A DNA stretch of 14,373 nucleotides, taken from Methanoregula sp. (GTDB lineage: Archaea > Halobacteriota > Methanomicrobia > Methanomicrobiales > Methanospirillaceae). Where the stretch lies: assembly GCA_028711405.1 (NCBI GenBank), contig JAQTSH010000023.1, positions 1 to 14,373 of the forward strand. Reading direction: 5' to 3'. Positions within the stretch are counted from its first letter, which is position 1; each line of letters opens with the position of its first letter. This document shows, piece by piece, positions 1 through 7,447 of this stretch. The position numbers were made by a program, and so were the translations under genes. The notes below the pieces were generated by a model. The model searched no databases, was not told the DNA's origin, and saw only the letters and a program-made list of their open reading frames with translations.

Positions 1-1033
1 GTGTCCCGACCGCAAGATGAAGGTCTTCAGAGGAACGGCGGGTAACAAGAGCGACAAGGGAGAAGCCACAGTCGATCGTCACCCGGATGAACGGTCCGTT
101 CAACACCAGTTTTGTGATCGTCCCTGAGAGACGGTTACGGGTGCTCTTCGGGATATCGCCCGAAGGTACGGGCAGTGAGACCGTCACCTCCTCCGGGCGC
201 AGGAACAGTTCGACCCGTGATGAGGGGGGGAGGGGAGTGACCGCTTCGATCCGGATGCCATTGATATCGATACACGCCAGTCCGTTGGTGTTGGCGGTGA
301 TGATCCCCTTCATGATCGTATCGATGCCCACGAACCGGGCAACCTTCTGCCCGTTCGGGTGGAAGAAGATATCCTGGATCGATCCCTGCTGGACAAGGCA
401 CCCGTCCATCATGACGCCGATCCGGTCAGCAAGGCGCTGCCCCTGCAACATATCATGGGTGGTCAGAATAATCGTGGTCTTCTGCTCTGCGTTGATCCGA
501 CGGATGAGCCCTTCGATCATTTCCGATGAGACCGGGTCAAGGTTCGCGGTAGGTTCATCCATGAGGAGCACCTCCGGGTCGGTCACCATCGCACGGGCAA
601 TGGCGACCCGCTGCATCTCCCCCCCGGAGAGGGTGATCGCCCGCCGGTCCGACAGGTGGGCAAGCCCGACCAGATCAAGGGCGGCAGCCACCCGCTCCCT
701 GGTACGTGCATGTGCGACGCCCCGGAACTTTAACCCGAATGCCACATTCTCTGCAACGGTCGTGTTCAGCACCGCCGGTTTCTGGAAGACCATCGACATG
801 CGCCGCCGGAGGGCAAGCGTGTCGGCACCGGGTGCCTGTGTGTCTGCACCGTCGAAGAAGTACCTGCCCGTGGTTGGCATTTCGAGAATGTCAAGGATTC
901 GGAGGACCGTGGTCTTGCCACTGCCGGATGGACCGATGAGCGTGAATATCTCGCCGTCATGGATCTCCAGATTGACGCCCTTGACCACGCTCGCGGTGCC
1001 GAATTTTTTCGTGATTGCTTCCAGCCGGATCAT
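1..1033 (-). CDS. tupC: Tungstate-type ABC transporter ATP-binding protein (3' end beyond window)
   Basis: ATPase subunit that powers uptake of an oxyanion, probably tungstate, at the inner face of the membrane. The 344 codons visible read as one frame to the left edge with no stop. Seen: Walker A GPSGSGKTT (34-42), Q-loop Q84, signature LSGGEMQ (135-141), Walker B LLMDEP (156-161), switch H193. After about residue 240 comes a TOBE/MOP-like region (about 242-344), as in ModC and TupC, which normally serves regulatory oxyanion binding. The ATG at 1033 overlaps the tupB stop by 4 bases (ATGA), so the two are translationally coupled. The family normally ends soon after this point, so little is missing. 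Substrate is assigned from the TupA and TupB neighbours; molybdate cannot be excluded from this subunit alone. Confidence 0.9.
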   Translation of the reverse strand, partial: MIRLEAITKKFGTASVVKGVNLEIHDGEIFTLIGPSGSGKTTVLRILDILEMPTTGRYFFDGADTQAPGADTLALRRRMSMVFQKPAVLNTTVAENVAFGLKFRGVAHARTRERVAAALDLVGLAHLSDRRAITLSGGEMQRVAIARAMVTDPEVLLMDEPTANLDPVSSEMIEGLIRRINAEQKTTIILTTHDMLQGQRLADRIGVMMDGCLVQQGSIQDIFFHPNGQKVARFVGIDTIMKGIITANTNGLACIDINGIRIEAVTPLPPSSRVELFLRPEEVTVSLPVPSGDIPKSTRNRLSGTITKLVLNGPFIRVTIDCGFSLVALVTRRSSEDLHLAVGT

Positions 1034-1725
1034 GCGCTGTACCTACGGGTGACAACATTCAGTACGACCACTACCACAAGAGCAATAGCGAGGAGGATGA
1101 TACCAAGCGCGATCGATTGAGCGAATTCGCCCATGCCGGTCTGGAGCGCGATGGAGGTCGTCAGCACACGGGTCTCACCCCGTATGTTACCCCCGATCAT
1201 CATCGCGACACCAACTTCTGAGATTGCCCGCCCGAAACCGAGGATCACGGCACCGAGGATCGCGAACCGGGCTTCCTTGATGATCTCGATGACGCCCTGG
1301 AACCCGGTAGCGCCAAGCGAGATGAGCGTGTCCCGGATACCCCGGTCAACCCCGGCGAGGGACGAGACGACAAGCCCAAGGAGGATAGGGATGACGAGGA
1401 CGGTCTGCCCAAGGATCATCCCTAACGGTGTGTAGAGCAGCCCGAAATATCCGAGCGGTCCCGATCGCGAGATTAACAGGAAGATGACCAGCCCGACGAT
1501 GACGGTCGGGACAGAATAGAGCGTCTGGATACAGGTGATAAGGGCTTGCTTCCCGGGAAATTCCCGGAAATGGATGAGCCCGCCGATGGGGATCGCGATG
1601 AGGGCGGCAAGGAACGTGGCGGAGAGGGAGATGTAGAGCGACCGGATGGTAATCTCAACCAGTTCCGGGTTCGCCGTGACGATCAGGGTGATCGCCTGCG
1701 AGAACCCGTCCATTATCTCGCCCAT
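1030..1725 (-). CDS. tupB: Tungstate-type ABC transporter permease
   Basis: Membrane channel subunit of the importer, 231 residues with about five or six hydrophobic segments. The segment SLGATGFQGVIEIIKEARFA (about 136-155) and the following G at about 163 form the cytoplasmic EAA-type loop that docks on the ATPase. Length and sequence fit TupB rather than the longer phosphate or sulfate permeases. Start at 1725 is supported by AAGGAG (complement at 1733-1738) 7 bases upstream; a second Met at residue 5 lacks this spacing. It follows tupA after 85 bases and overlaps tupC by 4 bases, so all three are probably one operon. Confidence 0.9.
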   Translation of the reverse strand: MGEIMDGFSQAITLIVTANPELVEITIRSLYISLSATFLAALIAIPIGGLIHFREFPGKQALITCIQTLYSVPTVIVGLVIFLLISRSGPLGYFGLLYTPLGMILGQTVLVIPILLGLVVSSLAGVDRGIRDTLISLGATGFQGVIEIIKEARFAILGAVILGFGRAISEVGVAMMIGGNIRGETRVLTTSIALQTGMGEFAQSIALGIILLAIALVVVVVLNVVTRRYSA

Positions 1726-1764
1726 TCAGGTGCTCCTTGTACAATCATATGCATTGGATGACGG

Positions 1765-1790
1765 GCGTAAAAAAGGGAGCATAAAAAATG
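1765..1790 (-). terminator. Tandem T-runs between tupA and tupB (partial terminator?)
   Basis: On the minus strand two runs of six T (1783-1788 and 1769-1774) follow the tupA stop. Oligo-T tracts are the usual archaeal termination signal, so part of the tupA transcripts may end here. That would give more binding protein than permease, a common arrangement in ABC importers. Inference from base composition only; no clear stem-loop was found. Confidence 0.4.
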
Positions 1791-1810
1791 ACCAGGTAAA
1801 TTGTTCCCGG

Positions 1811-2827
1811 TCACTTTGCGGTGACATTCGCCGTCGTCACGGGCTTTATGTCCGTTGCCGGGGTGGTAAAGTCAACGGTGATCCCTTTGGGGATGCCGGC
1901 GCTCATGGGGGTAAAGAGTCCCTTGCCGTATTTCTCCTTGCCAAAGTTCCCGATCTTTTCGAGTGTGGAGGGAGAGATCAGGTAGTTGATGAACTCGTTT
2001 GACTGCTGGATCTTCCCGATCGGCTGTTTGTCGTTGTAGACCGTCATGACACTATAGACGTTTAAGAGGCTCGATCCTTCTGAGACTACCGGGACAAGGT
2101 TGAGTTTACCGGCATAGGCGAGGAACGTGCCTTCATCAGTAAGGGTATATGCGCCCTTCTCGCTTGCCATCTGGAGGGTTTCGCCCATGCCCTTGCCGGC
2201 TTCTACATACCACTTGCCGGAGTTCCGGACATCAACGGTATAGTTATATTTCGCATTCTTCCAGATGGTCTGTTCAGCACTGTGCGTGCCTGAAGCATCG
2301 CCACGGGAGACGAACGAGACATTTGCCGTGCCGTTCCTGCCCTGTGCCATGATCGTCTTGAAGGCATTCTCCGGGGTCATGTTTTTGATGCCGGCAGGGT
2401 CATCCTTCGGTCCGACAATGATAAAGTAGTTGTAGGCAAAACTCCGGCGGTTCAGCCCGTATCCGGCATCCATGAATGCCTTCTCCTGGCTGGGAGAGTG
2501 GACGAGCAGGATGTCGGCATTTCCGCTCTTCGCAAGCTCGATCGCCTTTCCGGTGCCCTGCGACGTGATGAGCAGATTGACGTTGTGGGTCTGTTCGTAA
2601 TCGGTCTCAAGATAGTCGAGGAGTTTCGTATCGTAGAGGCTCGTCGTCGTCGCAATGAGGAGTTTGTCTGCGGTCGTGTTAGCCGTTGTCGTGGCGGTTG
2701 CCGATGTTGTTACTGATGGCGTGACATTGGTCGCACCGGTGCTCGGCGTCGTGCATCCGGCAATCAGCGCTCCGCAGATCAGTAGTACTGCAAGAACCAG
2801 GATCGAATAATGTACATTTCGTTTCAT
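1811..2827 (-). CDS. tupA: Tungstate-binding lipoprotein (TupA family)
   Basis: Extracytoplasmic binding protein that captures the oxyanion and delivers it to TupB. 338 residues. Residues 7-24 are hydrophobic and end in a lipobox LIAGC with Cys25 as the expected lipid anchor. A Thr/Ser-rich linker (26-53) follows. The mature domain carries the TupA signatures TTTS (60-63), SQGTGKA (89-95) and SRGDASGTHSAE (174-185), in the loops where the family's oxyanion-contacting residues lie. These motifs distinguish TupA from ModA and WtpA. First gene of the importer operon, with its own TATA box upstream. The start at 2827 is the only ATG before the signal peptide. Confidence 0.93.
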   Translation of the reverse strand: MKRNVHYSILVLAVLLICGALIAGCTTPSTGATNVTPSVTTSATATTTANTTADKLLIATTTSLYDTKLLDYLETDYEQTHNVNLLITSQGTGKAIELAKSGNADILLVHSPSQEKAFMDAGYGLNRRSFAYNYFIIVGPKDDPAGIKNMTPENAFKTIMAQGRNGTANVSFVSRGDASGTHSAEQTIWKNAKYNYTVDVRNSGKWYVEAGKGMGETLQMASEKGAYTLTDEGTFLAYAGKLNLVPVVSEGSSLLNVYSVMTVYNDKQPIGKIQQSNEFINYLISPSTLEKIGNFGKEKYGKGLFTPMSAGIPKGITVDFTTPATDIKPVTTANVTAK

Positions 2828-2841
2828 AATTGGTACCTGGT

Positions 2842-2880
2842 ATGCCTATGGGTGAAAACGAAAGATATATGTTTCTTTTT
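2842..2880 (-). promoter_or_regulatory. tupA promoter (BRE/TATA)
   Basis: On the minus strand a purine-rich BRE-like AAGAAA (2872-2877) precedes CATATATC (2864-2871). Transcription would begin about 26 bases later, near 2842, leaving a leader of about 15 bases before the tupA ATG. The same geometry is seen at the upstream regulator gene. Confidence 0.6.
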
Positions 2881-2888
2881 TTGATTTG

Positions 2889-2932
2889 TTAATTTTAAGT
2901 AATTAATCAATTGGTGAACAGGTGATATATCA
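2889..2932. promoter_or_regulatory. Candidate operator palindromes upstream of tupA
   Basis: Two inverted repeats lie just upstream of the tupA TATA box. TTAATT at 2889-2894 and AATTAA at 2901-2906 are perfect arms with a 6-base spacer. TGATATATCA at 2923-2932 is a perfect 10-bp palindrome. Position upstream of BRE/TATA would suit an activator or a roadblock repressor. AT-rich palindromes arise by chance easily, so this is a candidate only. Confidence 0.3.
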
Positions 2933-2947
2933 GAACGTACAGTCGAT

Positions 2948-2965
2948 AAAAAACCCGGCAAAAAA
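2948..2965 (-). terminator. T-rich terminator after the winged-helix gene
   Basis: Two runs of six T on the minus strand (2960-2965 and 2948-2953) lie 20-40 bases after the stop of the winged-helix gene and before the tupA promoter. This suits archaeal oligo-T termination and suggests tupA is transcribed separately. Confidence 0.5.
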
Positions 2966-2986
2966 GCGTTAAAATCTGGGGGGTAA

Positions 2987-3334
2987 TTAAGCGGTTTCAC
3001 AGATTTTTGCGATTTCGGTAAAGATTGGTTGACCAATGATGGTGTCAATCTCCTCTTTATAGTGTGCCATGATGAGGTTGATCATCTTACGGCTGCCTTT
3101 TGCCGTCGTCAGGATGCCCACCCGCTCGGCACGGGTCACCAGTTCTTCCTGTTCCATCATCGCAAAGTAGGGGAGGATGTAGTAGTGCGGCACGTCAAGA
3201 AATTCCGCAAGTCTCCGGGTGGTGGGAAATTTTATACTTACGCAATGTGCGGTAAACGTGAGGTTCATCGACCGTTCCAGTACCTGTATCCGGATCGCTG
3301 CATCGAAGAGGGCATCAATTGAAAGGGCGACCAT
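2987..3334 (-). CDS. Small winged-helix protein, possible regulator of the tup operon
   Basis: 115 residues, of no family I can name with certainty. The centre looks like a winged helix: helix 2 TTRRLAEFLDVP (38-49), recognition helix from about HYYILPYFAMMEQEELVTR (50-68), and a wing with AERVGILTTAKGSRKMI (69-85). A short helix follows to the C-terminus. Start chosen at 3334 because AGGA sits 5 bases upstream and a TATA box (3372-3379) would fall inside any longer version; the frame does extend upstream to another ATG at 3397. It lies directly upstream of tupA on the same strand, with a terminator and a separate promoter between them. Control of tungstate uptake is therefore inference from position. 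Confidence 0.7.
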   Translation of the reverse strand: MVALSIDALFDAAIRIQVLERSMNLTFTAHCVSIKFPTTRRLAEFLDVPHYYILPYFAMMEQEELVTRAERVGILTTAKGSRKMINLIMAHYKEEIDTIIGQPIFTEIAKICETA

Positions 3335-3348
3335 AGTGTTCCTGATTA

Positions 3349-3385
3349 ACATTGGATACGACCGCATTAAGAAATATTGTCTTTG
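3349..3385 (-). promoter_or_regulatory. Promoter of the winged-helix gene
   Basis: BRE-like CAAAGA (3380-3385) followed by CAATATTT (3372-3379) on the minus strand. Expected transcript start near 3350, giving a leader of about 16 bases to the ATG at 3334. This supports the shorter start of that gene. Confidence 0.5.
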
Positions 3386-3500
3386 AACGGTTGGCATTCA
3401 CCGAAAAACCGTGAGAAGTTGCACGCGTAAAATACCTGATTAGGAAGAGCACGCTAACGTTATAGTGTCTTTAACCTGGTTATCACACGGTGATACATCA

Positions 3501-4010
3501 ATGAATCCACCAACCGAAACCTCATTTACCTATGTCCCCATCGGGACTATCCACTCCCCGTTCACCCAACTCGACGGTATGCCGATCCAGCCTGCGGGAG
3601 CAATGGGTGTGCGGGGAAGAATCGTCATTCGTGAAAAATTCCTTGCAGGACTTCGTGACCTGAACGGGTTCTCCCGGATCATTCTTCTCTATCCTTTTCA
3701 CCACTCACAGGGATACAGCCTTGAAGTGATCCCCTTTCTGGACACGGTTTCACGCGGTGTCTTTTCCACCCGCGCTCCACGACGACCGAATGCAATTGGT
3801 CTCTCGATTGTACGGCTCGTTGCAGTGAACGGCTGCGAACTGATTATTGAGGATATCGATGTCCTTGACGGGACTCCGCTTTTTGACATCAAACCCTATA
3901 CGCCGCTCTTTGACAGTTATCCTGATGAGAAGTCGGGGTGGCTGGACGGTAATAAGGATGCGGTTGCTGCGGCGAAATCTGACCGGCGGTTCTGTGGGAC
4001 CCCCCGGTAA
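3501..4010 (+). CDS. trmO: TrmO-type tRNA (t6A37) N6-methyltransferase
   Basis: S-adenosylmethionine-dependent enzyme that methylates t6A at position 37 of tRNA-Thr to m6t6A (known for E. coli TrmO). 169 residues in a YaeB/VirR-type beta-barrel domain. Seen: N-terminal PIGTIHSPF (13-21), SAM-binding signature FSTRAPRRPNAIGLS (88-102) and DVLDGTPLFDIKPY (120-133), all family hallmarks. Archaeal members often lack the long bacterial C-terminal domain, as here. Start at ATG 3501 is backed by GGTGAT 6 bases upstream; the frame opens earlier at a GTG (3465), but that extension has no family similarity. Divergent from the winged-helix gene. A weak TATA (TTATAG, 3460-3465) is well placed. The t6A-forming Sua5 is encoded at 12781-13353. 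Confidence 0.88.
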   Translation: MNPPTETSFTYVPIGTIHSPFTQLDGMPIQPAGAMGVRGRIVIREKFLAGLRDLNGFSRIILLYPFHHSQGYSLEVIPFLDTVSRGVFSTRAPRRPNAIGLSIVRLVAVNGCELIIEDIDVLDGTPLFDIKPYTPLFDSYPDEKSGWLDGNKDAVAAAKSDRRFCGTPR

Positions 4011-4041
4011 ACTCCGGATAACGACAACATTGAATTGGCGT

Positions 4042-4506
4042 TCACATCGGTTTCGTGTTCATGAGAACGGTGTATTTCACCGGGGAAAAACAAAACGATT
4101 CGCCGTTGACACCTACTTCATAGAACCGGTCAAGGAGACAGGCTAATGCGTCGCGGAGCAACCGCTCTGGCTTGACCTTATCCTCAAAAAGAATGGACAT
4201 ATCCACAGATTGAAAGTTTTCATGGATGGAATAGTGGGGAATTCGTGCACCTATACAGATGAAAGGTGTCAATACAATGGCTTTTGCGAGATTCCCCGGC
4301 GATACCCTCTATTGCTTCTCATCCCATGTGACAACTGAGTTGATGAACGAGACAAAATTGAGACGATCAAGAGATGTGGTAACGATGATCGCAAGTAACG
4401 GAGTTTGTACGATATCCCGTTCGTTTGCAGTTTCTGCATCTTTCATTAAATCTGAAAAGACCGGGTCCTTCTTTGCTCTCTTTTTGGGCTTGAGTATATT
4501 TATCAT
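4042..4506 (-). pseudogene. IS1634-family transposase N-terminal relic
   Basis: Two minus-strand segments in the same frame, 4506-4312 and 4308-4042, separated by one in-frame TAG (4309-4311), read as the DUF4277-like N-terminal domain of IS1634-family transposases. Recognisable are RLNFVSFINSVVTWDEKQ just before the stop, SPGNLAKAIVL just after it, then a helical stretch ending DALACLLDRFYEVG. Family members usually continue KQ-(C/W)-K-(V/I)-SPG here, so a TGG-to-TAG change is likely. About 150 codons remain of an expected 450 or more. The DDE catalytic part is absent and the similarity fades near 4070. No terminal inverted repeats were found. A dead, 3'-deleted insertion sequence. The rest of 4011-4704 holds no other gene I can support. 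Confidence 0.75.
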
Positions 4507-4637
4507 TTGTATTAATTGTCCTTTTTGGTCGATAGGTATAATCCAATGCTACTTTTCCTGGGGGTTCGCAAAGTGAGATTGCCTGACAAGCCTCAAAGCA
4601 GCAACAAAAATATCACCTCGCACAGGAAGGGCAATTA

Positions 4638-4656
4638 CTAAAAAAAGAAAATAAAT
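4638..4656 (-). terminator. T-rich terminator of the PKD gene
   Basis: About 50 bases after the PKD gene stop, the minus strand carries a T7 run flanked by further T-rich sequence. This suits archaeal termination. No stable hairpin precedes it. Confidence 0.45.
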
Positions 4657-4704
4657 TCCTGAATGTTCACGTGATGGTGCGATAGCGGTTCGGTGCTCAC
4701 ACCA

Positions 4705-6345
4705 CTACAGATCCCTGCCACGGCGTCTACCGGGTTTTTTGAGACGTGAACCCATCCACAAGGCAACCACGATGCAGATGATGAGCAGCAGGGCGAGGAT
4801 CAACAACCACGGGAAGACCCCGGTGGTGGATAGATCGATTGTCGGCAACAGGGAAGCGCCCGGCAAAAGGCTTGCAGGGGTCGGGACCTGAGTGACAGAC
4901 GGTGAAGTCGTGACCGTCACTGCCGGAGAAGATGCACTGTCCGGGACGGTTGTTACCGGGACGGTCGTTGTCACAGTATACCCATACGGTGTCGATACCG
5001 TAACAAAATCCTTCATGGTCGACGTATTGGAACCGCCGGCGTTTGTTGCCATCAGCGTGACCGTGTAGGAGCCGGCATCCGTAAAGGTATGGACCGGATT
5101 CTCCACGGTCGCTCCTGTTCCGTCCCCAAATGACCATGCCCACGAAGCCGGGTAGGATGTGGAGAGGTCTGAAAACCGGACCGTGAGCGGTGCCGTTCCC
5201 TGCCGGATGTCCGCAGTAAAAGACGCTACCGGTGCGGAGACGGGAGATACCGAGATCGAATCGGTCCGTGTAACAGTATTTTTGCCGGCGGCATTGATCG
5301 CAGAGAACGTCACCGTGTACCGACCGGGCGAGGTATAGACATACGACGGACTCTGCACCGTGGAAGAACCCCCGTCCCCGAACGTCCACTCCCATGAGGT
5401 TGGCGCATTTGCGGACGTGTCGGAAAACTGGACGGACAACGGCGCCATCCCGGATACCGGGGCAGCAACAAAAGATGCCACCGGCATCGTGTGACTGACG
5501 GTGATATATTTGTCTTTTGTGACCGTGTCGTTGCCCCAGGCATTCGTCGCGGTCATGGTCACCGAATACGTGCCCATCCGGGTGTAGGTGTGCAGCGGGT
5601 TCTGTTCTGTGGACGTCCAGCCGTCGCCAAACGCCCAAAACCAGGCAACCGGAAAGTTCGTGGATGCATCGACAAACTGAACCGTGCGGGGAACTGTCCC
5701 TGATGTCGTAGTCGAGACAAAGGACGCGATCGGGGGTTCGTTCACCGGTGCCCACGCTGTGATATAACCGGTACGGACAACGGTATCGTTGCCGGCAGGA
5801 TTGGTCACCGTGAGGGTGACCGAGTATGTCCCCGAGCTCGTATAGGTATGTGTCGGGCTCGCGCCGGTGGCGGTGCCACCGTCCCCGAATGTCCAGACTT
5901 CAGAGGTGGGCGAGTTTGTGGAGCAATCGAGGAATTGAACCGTAAGCGGTATTGTCCCCTGGGTTACGTTCGAGACGAACGACGCGAGTGGGATAAACAC
6001 CGGTTTTGTGACGTTTATATATCCAGTCTTCGAGACTGTATTGCTGCCAGCGTCATTTGTTGCGGCAAGCGTGACCGTGTACGTCCCGGCCTGAGTATAG
6101 ATATGGGTGGGGTTCTGAGTGCTGGAAGTGTCACCATCCCCGAACGACCAGATCCACTCTGTGGGGGAGTTCGTCGATACATCCATGAACTGGATATGCA
6201 GGGGCGTGGTGCCTGAGGTCACGTTCGATACAAATCCTGCGACTGGGACCGACACCGCAGAAACCGGCACAAAAAAAAAGAAGGCAAGACCGACAAAGAC
6301 GAGTAGACTCAAAATACAATCGTGGCTTCCTTTTGCACGAACCAT
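4705..6345 (-). CDS. Surface protein with five PKD domains and a C-terminal membrane anchor
   Basis: 546 residues. Residues 10-30 form a signal peptide with a run FFFFV and an SA-type cleavage region. Five PKD domains follow at about 35-113, 118-197, 205-284, 287-367 and 372-451. Each carries the W-x-FGDG turn (66-71, 151-156, 237-242, 320-325, 405-410) and a YTVT/YSVT strand with TN. A Pro/Thr/Ser-rich stalk (452-508), a membrane helix (510-530) and a basic tail RLKKPGRRRGR complete it. The product should stand outside the cell, held by the C-terminal helix. PKD repeats in methanogen surface proteins are thought to serve adhesion or protein-protein contact; no enzymatic domain is present. 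Start at 6345 is chosen for GGTGAT (complement 6353-6358) 7 bases upstream; the earlier ATG at 6393 sits inside the TATA box. Confidence 0.9.
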   Translation of the reverse strand: MVRAKGSHDCILSLLVFVGLAFFFFVPVSAVSVPVAGFVSNVTSGTTPLHIQFMDVSTNSPTEWIWSFGDGDTSSTQNPTHIYTQAGTYTVTLAATNDAGSNTVSKTGYINVTKPVFIPLASFVSNVTQGTIPLTVQFLDCSTNSPTSEVWTFGDGGTATGASPTHTYTSSGTYSVTLTVTNPAGNDTVVRTGYITAWAPVNEPPIASFVSTTTSGTVPRTVQFVDASTNFPVAWFWAFGDGWTSTEQNPLHTYTRMGTYSVTMTATNAWGNDTVTKDKYITVSHTMPVASFVAAPVSGMAPLSVQFSDTSANAPTSWEWTFGDGGSSTVQSPSYVYTSPGRYTVTFSAINAAGKNTVTRTDSISVSPVSAPVASFTADIRQGTAPLTVRFSDLSTSYPASWAWSFGDGTGATVENPVHTFTDAGSYTVTLMATNAGGSNTSTMKDFVTVSTPYGYTVTTTVPVTTVPDSASSPAVTVTTSPSVTQVPTPASLLPGASLLPTIDLSTTGVFPWLLILALLLIICIVVALWMGSRLKKPGRRRGRDL

Positions 6346-6369
6346 GACGATAATCACCAGGATATAATG

Positions 6370-6406
6370 AATGAATAATCGGCAATTAACCATTTATAAC
6401 TATTTT
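6370..6406 (-). promoter_or_regulatory. Promoter of the PKD gene
   Basis: BRE-like AAAATA (6401-6406) followed by GTTATAAA (6393-6400) on the minus strand. Transcription would start near 6370, about 25 bases before the ATG at 6345. This is one of the best TATA boxes in the window and rules out the longer start. Confidence 0.6.
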
Positions 6407-6455
6407 CGTTTGAATTTTTCCGGGAATGCACAGTCCGTTTTACCCGCGAAAAAAC

Positions 6456-6467
6456 CGGGCATGCCCG
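6456..6467. repeat. 12-bp perfect palindrome in the divergent surface-gene promoter region
   Basis: CGGGCATGCCCG is a perfect palindrome between the divergent PKD and pilin-like genes (intergenic 6346-6589). A GC-rich dyad in an otherwise AT-leaning spacer could be an operator shared by both genes. Only one copy is seen, so a regulatory role is a guess. Confidence 0.35.
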
Positions 6468-6589
6468 ACCTGCATTAAAATGTCTGCATAATACGTGTAC
6501 ACAACACATCCCGGTCAGTCTTTCGACACGTGCGGTGCGACAGATCCCATCAGGAATCATTTTAATCCCATCCGGCAAAGGATTGTTCA

Positions 6590-7246
6590 ATGAATCACCG
6601 GGTCGCAGCCGATGAAGGATCGATCACCCTCTACGCGATCATCCTGCTTCTCGTGATCCTCGTCACGCTCACGGCATTTGCCCTTCTCGTCATCCCGACC
6701 GTCGATACCGGGTCGTCCGCGTATTCCTGGTTCCAGGGCAGCGCTGACAACATGGTGCTCGTAGGGGGGTTGACCGGCTACCCGGATAATAACGGTCTCC
6801 TTGGGCTCGTGACAGTTACGAACCCCAATCCGGACCCGAATGCGATGGGTGCGGTGCTCCTGAATATCCGGCTCGATTCCGTGCGCATGGTGCTCGATCC
6901 GTCAAGCGGGGTCGATCTTGACAAGAGCACGGTCACCATCACGAGCCTTCGCGGTGTGGAACAGTTACGCGAGACGGAGACGTTCCCGATGAAAAAGCCC
7001 GGGTGGACGATCGCGGCAAAGACGGGCACGCTCCCCTACCAGTCCGCTGATGCTGATAACATTCTCGAACCGAATGAAGCGTTCTCTCTCTTTATTTACC
7101 CGGCTCATGCGCTCCCTCCCCTGACCCAATTCACGATAGTTGTCACCTTCGCGGACGGTAAACAGATCACTACAGACGGTGTCGTTCCGGCGGTTATCTC
7201 CCCGGTGATGAACTTTCCAGGCGCGGGAACGCCGGGTCCTGTGTAA
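6590..7246 (+). CDS. Pilin/archaellin-like secreted protein
   Basis: 218 residues. A short polar N-terminus ending ADEGS is followed by one long hydrophobic helix (about 11-35, rich in I, L and V) without a charged residue, as in class III signal-peptide proteins (archaellins and type IV-like pilins); cleavage near EG/S is plausible but not certain. The rest is a beta-rich exported domain. Near the end, ADADNILEPNEAFSLFIYP and a later TFADGKQITTDGVVPA resemble the C-terminal strands of archaellins. Start at 6590 has AAAGGA 7 bases upstream. It is divergent from the PKD surface gene, so both may be regulated together. It lacks the strongly conserved archaellin N-terminus, so I call it archaellin-like rather than flaB. 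Confidence 0.65.
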   Translation: MNHRVAADEGSITLYAIILLLVILVTLTAFALLVIPTVDTGSSAYSWFQGSADNMVLVGGLTGYPDNNGLLGLVTVTNPNPDPNAMGAVLLNIRLDSVRMVLDPSSGVDLDKSTVTITSLRGVEQLRETETFPMKKPGWTIAAKTGTLPYQSADADNILEPNEAFSLFIYPAHALPPLTQFTIVVTFADGKQITTDGVVPAVISPVMNFPGAGTPGPV

Positions 7247-7338
7247 CTGTGACGCGACGGTGAACCGTGCAGCGTTGTGGGTGCAACCTGCAAAAAGACC
7301 CGGGGTTTTCCCGTGATGTAGAATGTAACCTAAAATTG

Positions 7339-7384
7339 GAGAGCCGCCGGAGGGAATTGAATTGTCGAACTGCTGATTACGAAT
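7339..7384. repeat. Left attachment site: decayed tRNA-Thr 3' copy
   Basis: Matches the tRNA-Thr gene from just beyond its 3' end through the T arm and variable region to the anticodon loop and the start of the anticodon stem, with four mismatches. Two mismatches hit the T stem and two the variable-region side, so this copy could not fold as a tRNA. Similarity stops at 7384. The recombination core is therefore likely within or next to the anticodon arm. Confidence 0.8.
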
Positions 7385-7447
7385 TGCCTATTCGGACATG
7401 GATATTTGACGAATCTGATTTAAGAGGCTATTTTGCCCTGCAATGTA

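Noticed and set aside
87..1052. Long plus-strand open frame of 321 codons
   Set aside because: It is antisense to tupC, whose Walker A, signature and Walker B motifs read clearly on the minus strand; the plus-strand product is Arg/Ser-rich and unlike any protein family.
2452..2655. Short Arg/Ser-rich minus-strand frame inside tupA
   Set aside because: Shadow frame of the well-supported TupA coding sequence.
4066..4210. Plus-strand peptide within the 4011-4270 stretch
   Set aside because: The minus strand carries recognisable transposase sequence here, so the plus reading is antisense.
4727..5755. Long minus-strand open frame of 342 codons inside the PKD gene
   Set aside because: Out-of-frame shadow of the repetitive, GC-rich PKD coding sequence; the PKD frame has a signal peptide, five domains and an anchor.
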